DNA of 64,000 nucleotides from JAJZIH01 sp021785265 (lineage in GTDB: Bacteria; Pseudomonadota; Gammaproteobacteria; JAKAQQ01): assembly GCA_027338645.1 (NCBI GenBank), contig DAHWSH010000057.1:1-64000 (forward strand), written 5' to 3'. This document shows positions 58,766 through 64,000 of this stretch, in pieces. Within the stretch, counting starts at the first letter, position 1, and every line of letters starts with the position of its first letter. A program made the translations under genes and the position numbers. Under the pieces are notes generated by a model. The model had not been told where the DNA came from, did no database searches, and saw only the letters and a list, made by a program, of their open reading frames with translations.

Positions 58766-60187
58766 ATGAAGAAACCTTCCATTCCGGAATCTCCGGAAGA
58801 TGATCGGATCGAGCGAGACACCATGGGGGAGCTTCGGGTCCCCGCCCACGCCATGTGGGGAGCTCAGACGCAACGGGCCGTTCAAAACTTTCCGATCAGC
58901 GGCGAGCGCATGCCTTTCTCATTTATCCGGGCCTTGGCCTTGATCAAGCAAGCATCGGCGCATGCCAATCGGGCCCTCGGTCGACTCGAGCCTTCGATGG
59001 CCGAGGCGATTGAGCAGGCCGCATCCGTCATCGGTGAAGGGCAGTTCCGGGACCAGTTCCCCATCGACGTTTTCCAGACGGGATCGGGCACGAGCTCCAA
59101 TATGAACGTGAACGAGGTGGTGGCACACCTCGCGACCCGTCATCTGGGGGCCCCCGTTCATCCCAATGACCATGTCAATATGAGCCAGAGCAGCAATGAC
59201 GTCGTTCCCACCGCCATACATTTGAGTGTACTTCTCGCCTGGCACGAGGAACTGGAGCCCGCCCTTGTGCATCTTGAGGAAACCATCGAAAAACGAAGCC
59301 GGGAACTGGGAAAAGTCGTCAAGACCGGGAGAACCCACCTGATGGATGCCATGCCGGTCACGCTGGGACAGGAACTCAGTGGGTGGGCCGCACAAATTCG
59401 CCATGACCGGGAGCGTTTTGAGGATTGTGCACTGCGACTGCGGAAATTAGCCTTGGGCGGGACTGCAGTCGGTACCGGAATTAATGCGCCTCCGGGTTTT
59501 GCGGAGCAAACCATCCAGGCGCTCGGGGAAATCACGGGCTTGGAACTGCTCCCGGCCGACAATCGCTTCGCGGCGATGGCCGGGCAGGACGATGCGGTTG
59601 AATGTTCCGGTGCACTGAAGACACTGGCCGTGAGTCTCATGAAAATTGCGAATGATTTGCGTTGGATGAACAGCGGGCCCCTCACCGGACTTTCCGAGAT
59701 TCACCTTCGGGACCTCCAGCCCGGAAGCAGCATCATGCCCGGGAAGGTCAATCCCGTCATTCCGGAAGCCGTCGCGATGGTCGCCGCCCAAGTCATCGGA
59801 CACGATGTCGCGGTGACAATTGCGGGACAGTCGGGCAACTTCGAACTCAATGTCATGCTGCCACTCATAGCCCGGAACATTTTGGTCAGCCTTTCACTCC
59901 TGGCCTGTGCGAGTCAGCTGCTTGCGGATTTTGCGATTGCCGACTTTGAAGTCCACGAAGAACGCCTGCGCGAGAAACTCGCCCTGAACCCGATTCTGGT
60001 CACGGCGCTTAATCCCATCATCGGTTATGAAAAAGCAGCCCGAATTGCCAAAGAAGCCTATCGGACCGGGCGACCCATCATCGCGGTGGCACGAGAGCAG
60101 AGTGGTCTCGGTGCAGAGGAGCTTGACCGGTTGCTGGATCCTTTGCTGCTGACGGTGGCACAGGATGACTCGGTAACCAAAAAATAA
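58766..60187 (+). CDS. fumC: Class II fumarate hydratase
   Basis: Iron-free fumarase of the TCA cycle. The 473-residue protein has WGAQTQRAVQNFPISG, FQTGSGTSSNMNVNEV, NMSQSSNDVVPTAIH, GRTHLMDAMPVTLGQE, GTAVGTGIN and the signature GSSIMPGKVNPVIPE. ATG at 58766 is chosen because GGGGAGAAG lies just before it; the in-frame ATG at 58727 adds 13 residues and lacks a ribosome site. Being oxygen-stable, it fits an aerobic or microaerobic life style. A 163-base gap without a gene or obvious hairpin follows. Confidence 0.95.
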   Translation: MKKPSIPESPEDDRIERDTMGELRVPAHAMWGAQTQRAVQNFPISGERMPFSFIRALALIKQASAHANRALGRLEPSMAEAIEQAASVIGEGQFRDQFPIDVFQTGSGTSSNMNVNEVVAHLATRHLGAPVHPNDHVNMSQSSNDVVPTAIHLSVLLAWHEELEPALVHLEETIEKRSRELGKVVKTGRTHLMDAMPVTLGQELSGWAAQIRHDRERFEDCALRLRKLALGGTAVGTGINAPPGFAEQTIQALGEITGLELLPADNRFAAMAGQDDAVECSGALKTLAVSLMKIANDLRWMNSGPLTGLSEIHLRDLQPGSSIMPGKVNPVIPEAVAMVAAQVIGHDVAVTIAGQSGNFELNVMLPLIARNILVSLSLLACASQLLADFAIADFEVHEERLREKLALNPILVTALNPIIGYEKAARIAKEAYRTGRPIIAVAREQSGLGAEELDRLLDPLLLTVAQDDSVTKK

Positions 60188-60350
60188 ACGGACCTGGTTT
60201 GCTTCGTGTGATTATGTGTTTTGGAAAGTGCTTTTTCTGGGTTGAAGATCAACTCGCCCCGACAGCGAAGATCCGAGTCCAGCTGTCAGCGATCTGCAGT
60301 AACTCCGGTGCCGATCAGCAGGCACAGGTTGCTCCGGTTACACTTCGCAG

Positions 60351-60839
60351 ATGAAATCTCCGGGCCTGGACCAGGATTTCCTGTTGTTTTCATCACCCGA
60401 TGCCCAGTCTGGTTTCGGTGCGCTATGGGAGACGGCATGGAAGATCCAGGAAGCCGCTTCGCGGGCCGGCTTTGATTGGGAAACCCGCTCGGGGATCCTC
60501 GACAAACTGACTGAGGAACTGGAAGAACTCAAGGCCGCAGACCGGGAGATCGCCCCGGCGTCCCGGATGGAAGAACTCGGAGATCTCTTGTTCGTTTTGA
60601 TTCACTATGCATGGTGGGCCAGGATTCCGTTGGATCGGGCACTTGAAGCCAGCACGGGCAAGTTCCGCAAACGATTTAACGCACTTCGAGATGCCGTTGC
60701 CCTTGAAGGTCGGGAACTGGGCGACTTGTCCCCTGCCGAGCTGGATTCACACTGGCGGGAAATCAAGCGGCAACTTGCGGCTTCGCCGGGTAACGGATTC
60801 GAGAACGAGAAATCCCGACCGGGACGATCTGATGTCTGA
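60351..60839 (+). CDS. MazG-type nucleoside triphosphate pyrophosphohydrolase, single domain
   Basis: A 162-residue protein with one MazG domain: KIQEAASRAGFDW, the metal motif EELEEL at 55-60, the second acidic pair in EELGDLLF at 74-81, and TGKFRKRFNAL. This corresponds to the C-terminal half of full MazG, which breaks down NTPs or ppGpp with Mg2+. The N-terminal MazG domain is absent, as in many short house-cleaning forms. It overlaps the next gene by eight bases and so belongs to the mazG-unknown-mscS-kch set. Confidence 0.82.
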   Translation: MKSPGLDQDFLLFSSPDAQSGFGALWETAWKIQEAASRAGFDWETRSGILDKLTEELEELKAADREIAPASRMEELGDLLFVLIHYAWWARIPLDRALEASTGKFRKRFNALRDAVALEGRELGDLSPAELDSHWREIKRQLAASPGNGFENEKSRPGRSDV

Positions 60840-61614
60840 CTGGTGGGAAAACCCTTACGGGGTCGCTTTGGGAGATGCATTGACGCTCGAGGTGGGTGAA
60901 CTGGATTTTGTGGCTGAACGACTGCCCTCGGAATGGAATTTTTTCTGGAACTACCGTATGGGCGGTGTGACCCAGCCACGGGTGGGCCGGAAAACCGCAG
61001 GGTCGGCGGATTGGGCTCACTGGTCCCGTTGCCGTTACCCCTTCCGCGATCCGCCCGGATCGCTGGTCTTTGCCCCACAGCTTGCAGACCGGCCGCTCGT
61101 GACGAAGCCCGTCATGCCGCTCCTGGTTCCGCCCGCAGAAAGCCTGACCCTCTGGATCTCGAGTCCGCTCTGGTGTCGTCTTGAGGTCAGGACGGAGGAT
61201 CGGTCCATTCCCCTGGACCTCGATCTGCCGGTTCTCCGGTTTTCAGAAACCTGGTTCGGGCCCGACACGCTCAATGGTGATTTGGCCTATGCCTCCACGA
61301 CCCGAGCCCGGATGAATCCCTACCTGACCCGGGATGAGTGGATCGATTTCCGGATCCAGACTCCGGTCATCATCCATAACGAGGAAGCCCAAGTCATCCG
61401 GATCGAGCGCCTGAATCTACCGCTGCCGACCTGTGGTCTCTATCTTGCAGAAGAAGGTTTAATTACGGATACCCTCGTCTGGCACCGGACGGGTCATGGG
61501 CAGAAAGCTTCCGTTGAACGAATCCCGCCAGTCCGTGGCAGACTCGTGGCCTCTCCCCGGCAGGTCGACAATGGTTCTATCCTGACCCGGGCGTTTACCC
61601 GGCTTTTCGACTGA
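60832..61614 (+). CDS. Protein of unknown function linked to MscS and potassium channel
   Basis: A 260-residue protein that I do not recognise with certainty. It is rich in Trp, Pro and Arg, with mainly beta-strand character, no signal peptide and no membrane helix. Notable segments are WWENPYGVALGD, VMPLLVPPAESLTLWIS, SETWFGPDTLNGDLAYASTTRAR and VIRIERLNLPLPTCGLYL. ATG at 60832 overlaps the MazG stop (ATGTCTGA), and mscS follows within ten bases. DUF432-type proteins are sometimes found beside MscS genes and this may be one, but I cannot confirm it. A soluble regulator or partner of the channels is an inference from context. Confidence 0.6.
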   Translation: MSDWWENPYGVALGDALTLEVGELDFVAERLPSEWNFFWNYRMGGVTQPRVGRKTAGSADWAHWSRCRYPFRDPPGSLVFAPQLADRPLVTKPVMPLLVPPAESLTLWISSPLWCRLEVRTEDRSIPLDLDLPVLRFSETWFGPDTLNGDLAYASTTRARMNPYLTRDEWIDFRIQTPVIIHNEEAQVIRIERLNLPLPTCGLYLAEEGLITDTLVWHRTGHGQKASVERIPPVRGRLVASPRQVDNGSILTRAFTRLFD

Positions 61615-61623
61615 AGCGGGGTG

Positions 61624-62478
61624 ATGGTGTTGCCAGCGACCTGGATTGACCATGTGCCCGTCGCTCGGGGCATCAGCAGTGTGGTCATCCTGCTGGTGGG
61701 CACGTTTTTTGCTGTCATCAGTGCTCGCCTCGTAGAACGTTGGTGCGTCGCGCGGTATGACGCTCGACGGGCCCGCATTCTGCGGCGGGTTTTTCATTAT
61801 TCAGCAATGGTCCTGGTCATCCTGATCGCGCTTGACGAGCTGGGTGTTGGGGTCGGTGTTTTGCTCGGCGCTGCTGGTATTCTATCCTTGGGCATCGGCT
61901 TTGCCAGCCAGACGGCACTGTCCAATATCATCAGCGGGCTTTTCCTTCTCGGGGAGCATTCTTTCAGTATGGGTGATTTTATCCAGGTGGGCAGCCTGAC
62001 GGGAGAGGTTCTGGCCATTGACCTGCTGTCGGTCAAACTCAGGACCTATGACAACTTGTACGTGCGAGTTCCGAACGAAACCCTGATCAAAGGAGAGATC
62101 ACGAATCTTACACGGCTACCGATCCGACGGGTGGACCTGTCCATTGGAGTCGCGTACGACTCCGATTTGGGTGCGGTGCGCGACGTGCTGCTCGACCTGG
62201 CCCGGCAAAGTTCTTTGTGCTTGGAAGAACCGGCGCCCACCGTTGTGTTTTCGAAATTCGGATCGAGTACCCTCGACCTGCTGTTTTCCGTCTGGATCCG
62301 GCGTCAGAACTATTCTCTTGCCATGAATGAACTCGCGAGTGGGGTAATCCGCGAATTCAAGAAACGGGGGATTGATTTGCCCTATCCCCAGCAGATGATC
62401 CATTTTGTGGCAACCGACCCCCGCCGGACCGAAAAGGATCTCCCTGGGACCCGGAGCGGCCCGGGGCCGGGGTCATGA
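61624..62478 (+). CDS. Small-conductance mechanosensitive channel, MscS family
   Basis: Opens under membrane tension to release solutes on hypo-osmotic shock. The 284-residue protein has three predicted membrane helices in the first 110 residues; the third is the pore helix, GILSLGIGFASQTALSNIISGLFLLGE, with the Gly/Ala pattern of MscS. The beta domain follows (GDFIQVGSLTGEV, VPNETLIKGEITNLTR) and then the alpha/beta vestibule domain (RVDLSIGVAYDSD). GTG at 61621 directly before the ATG is an alternative start. It overlaps the potassium channel gene as ATGA. Confidence 0.9.
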   Translation: MVLPATWIDHVPVARGISSVVILLVGTFFAVISARLVERWCVARYDARRARILRRVFHYSAMVLVILIALDELGVGVGVLLGAAGILSLGIGFASQTALSNIISGLFLLGEHSFSMGDFIQVGSLTGEVLAIDLLSVKLRTYDNLYVRVPNETLIKGEITNLTRLPIRRVDLSIGVAYDSDLGAVRDVLLDLARQSSLCLEEPAPTVVFSKFGSSTLDLLFSVWIRRQNYSLAMNELASGVIREFKKRGIDLPYPQQMIHFVATDPRRTEKDLPGTRSGPGPGS

Positions 62479-63650
62479 CCGGTTTCCGGACCCTGTGGGG
62501 CCATCTGTCTCGCCAGGTTCGGGATACCCGCGATTCGGGAACCTTGCACTGGATCCTTGCACTCTGGGTGATCACACTGGGGGTGTTGGGTGGCGTCGAC
62601 GATGGATTCTGGAGATCGGTCCTCCTGGCTCGCTTCCCTCTGCCTGGACCGGGTTTTAATCCCTGGTTGCACTCCCTGTTCTGGACCCTTTCGTTCATCC
62701 TGCTCGGCATCGGACTTCTTTCGCGATCACGGCTGATCTGGTTCCTCACCTTGATGCTGCTTTTCGTGCGCCTTGCGTGGCTCGCCCGACTGGGAGCGCT
62801 GTGGCTGGATCCGGTGCTGAGCGTAGGGATCGCCATTGCAGTCTTGGCATTGCTCAAACTCAACCGGCGATTTCGCCGCAGCAGTCTCGGGAGCGGGGCT
62901 CTCCTGGCCACGATTTTGCTCGTGTTCCTGTTTGGCTATTCCATTCTTGGCACCTATCTCCTGGGCCGTGAGTTCACTCCACCCGTGCATTCTCTGCTGA
63001 CTGCTCTTTATTTTTCGGTTGTGACTCTCTCCACGGTCGGCTACGGAGATATCACCCCGCATGGGGTTGAGGCCCGCCTATTTGTCAGTTCGGTCATTCT
63101 GCTGGGCTTGACGGTCCTTACCGTCTCGCTCAGTGCGATTATTCTTCCGGTCCTGCAACGCCGGCTGGAGTCCCTGATCATGCCCAACCGAGTCATTCAT
63201 CCTCGTCGCAACCATTTTCTGATCGCGGGGAATTCATCCCTTGCTCGGAATGCCTATCGAGAGCTCAACCAGCGCAAGCAGAAGGTTACATTCATCGTGA
63301 ATGAGCCCTTCGAAATTGCGGGTGAATCCAAATTAGACATCGTGGTCGGCGATGCAACGGATCTCGAGGTGCTCCGAAATGTGCAGGCCAGTGATGCCAA
63401 GGCCTTGCTGGCTTTGAGCGAGGATGATTCTGAGAATGCCTTTGTGGTGCTGGCCGCCAAGGAACTCGATCCGCCCGTCAAAACAGTCGCCGTGGTCCAT
63501 AACTCGAAGAATCTGGCACGCCTAAAGCGCGTCCGACCAGATATTTTGATTGCCCCACAGGTCATGGGAGGACGGGTCCTGGCCATGTACCTGACCGGAC
63601 AGAAAATTGAGGCAGACCGGTTCATGGACGATTTTCTTTCCGTAATTTAG
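62475..63650 (+). CDS. Potassium channel with RCK/TrkA-N domain
   Basis: Inner-membrane K+ channel of 391 residues. It has about six hydrophobic segments to residue 225 (a Kch-like topology), with the pore helix and selectivity filter TLSTVGYGDITP between the last two. The cytoplasmic part (about 250-370) is a Rossmann-type RCK/TrkA-N domain: HFLIAGNSSLARNAYREL, IVVGDATDLEVLRN and ALLALSEDDSEN; the usual GxGxxG is altered to AGNSSLA. The ATG shares ATGA with mscS. The pair suggests joint osmotic or turgor control. Confidence 0.9.
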   Translation: MTGFRTLWGHLSRQVRDTRDSGTLHWILALWVITLGVLGGVDDGFWRSVLLARFPLPGPGFNPWLHSLFWTLSFILLGIGLLSRSRLIWFLTLMLLFVRLAWLARLGALWLDPVLSVGIAIAVLALLKLNRRFRRSSLGSGALLATILLVFLFGYSILGTYLLGREFTPPVHSLLTALYFSVVTLSTVGYGDITPHGVEARLFVSSVILLGLTVLTVSLSAIILPVLQRRLESLIMPNRVIHPRRNHFLIAGNSSLARNAYRELNQRKQKVTFIVNEPFEIAGESKLDIVVGDATDLEVLRNVQASDAKALLALSEDDSENAFVVLAAKELDPPVKTVAVVHNSKNLARLKRVRPDILIAPQVMGGRVLAMYLTGQKIEADRFMDDFLSVI

Positions 63651-63698
63651 GGTCTCGCGGGGGGAGGGGGTCGGCCCGTGGGGTGGCTGGTTCTAGAG

Positions 63699-63727
63699 TT
63701 CATTATTCTTTGAGATGGGTCTATACT
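63699..63727 (+). promoter_or_regulatory. Possible sigma-70 promoter
   Basis: TTCATT (63699-63704), 17 bases, then TATACT (63722-63727, five of six). It is placed 60 bases before the ATG of the final gene. The -35 is weak. Confidence 0.45.
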
Positions 63728-63786
63728 GGCAACGGGTGGCCCTGCGTGAAGGTCTTTACGCGAAGGTGTGCCCGATGGAGGTTCCC

Positions 63787-64000
63787 ATGATGAAGCGCGT
63801 GTTGATTGTGATCTCCCTGATCGGATTTTGGGGATGGAGTGGTTTGGCCTTTGCCCAATCGGCCTTGGTGAGCCCTTCCCAGCCCCATGCCGTTATTTCG
63901 ACCGGCCTGCCGGCCAGTACTCACTGGTATGCTGTGAAGATCCTGACGATTGATGGGCAGTTGATGCCTTTGCATGCCAATCGGCAGGACTACTGGGTTT
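63787..64000 (+). CDS. Secreted protein of unknown function (N-terminus only)
   Basis: 71 residues are visible before the window ends. The start ATG at 63787 follows GGAG by six bases; a second ATG lies directly after it. It begins with a clear signal peptide: MMKRVLIVISLIGF and WGWSGLAFAQS, probable cut after AFA or AQS. The mature part starts with a low-complexity Ser/Pro stretch, then STHWYAVKILTIDGQLMPLH. No family is recognisable from this part. Confidence 0.7.
   Translation, partial: MMKRVLIVISLIGFWGWSGLAFAQSALVSPSQPHAVISTGLPASTHWYAVKILTIDGQLMPLHANRQDYWV

Noticed and set aside
1..64000. CRISPR array, tRNA or rRNA genes
   Set aside because: No regularly spaced direct repeats, no CCA-ended cloverleaf and no ribosomal RNA-like segments were noticed in the gaps between genes.

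Overview
The window looks like a chromosomal piece of a Gram-negative, ubiquinone-using proteobacterium, most probably Gammaproteobacteria or the related Acidithiobacillia. The evidence is an outer-membrane and lipid A block (bamA, skp, lpxD, fabZ, lpxA, lpxB) inside the gammaproteobacterial order rpsB-tsf-pyrH-frr-uppS-cdsA-rseP-bamA-skp-lpxD-fabZ-lpxA-lpxB-rnhB-dnaE, with accA-tilS a short way downstream, plus ExbBD-TonB, DsbB and the succinylase (DapD/C/E) lysine route. I cannot name a genus from the sequence alone. Gene density is high and many neighbours overlap by 1 to 32 bases (ATGA-type and ATG-xx-TGA junctions), so translational coupling is the norm. I saw no tRNA, rRNA or CRISPR array.

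Layout. 1-640: end of an IS630-type transposase and a gene-poor stretch. 641-2505: exbB-exbD-tonB with a strong terminator. 2672-11133: clpB, dusA, pckG, a DinG/YoaA-type helicase and tsaB. 11130-15793: a phosphate block, phoB-phoR, two acyltransferases of ornithine-lipid synthesis (olsB, olsA) and phoU. 15795-20359: dsbB, then dapC-dapD-dapE and map on the minus strand. 20415-37434: the rpsB-to-dnaE supercluster; dxr, which usually lies between cdsA and rseP, is absent from its place. 37507-40825: an island with a MarR regulator, a decayed ISL3 transposase, a gene fragment and a nucleotidyltransferase-toxin-like pair, splitting dnaE from clcA-accA-tilS.

45096-49744 is the most interesting part: an oxygen-independent ubiquinone cluster. 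ubiU on the minus strand faces ubiT, an AroQ-fold chorismate-mutase-like gene, ubiV and ubiD on the plus strand, and a perfect TTTGAC-N4-GTCAAA palindrome resembling an FNR/ANR site lies between them. The AroQ-like protein keeps the carboxylate-binding Arg/Lys residues but lacks the Gln that mutases use on the ether oxygen, so it may be a lyase or other chorismate enzyme feeding quinone synthesis. 

49800-64000: acnA, mnmA, a secreted subtilisin-like peptidase with a Glu where the catalytic His motif is expected and a GlyGly-CTERM-like tail, a GNAT protein, purB, fumC, a MazG-type pyrophosphatase, a tight set of an unknown protein, MscS and an RCK potassium channel, and the start of a secreted protein. 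The metabolic picture is a respiring cell with TCA enzymes (AcnA, FumC), gluconeogenesis (GTP-PEPCK), phosphate-sparing membrane lipids and the ability to make ubiquinone without oxygen.
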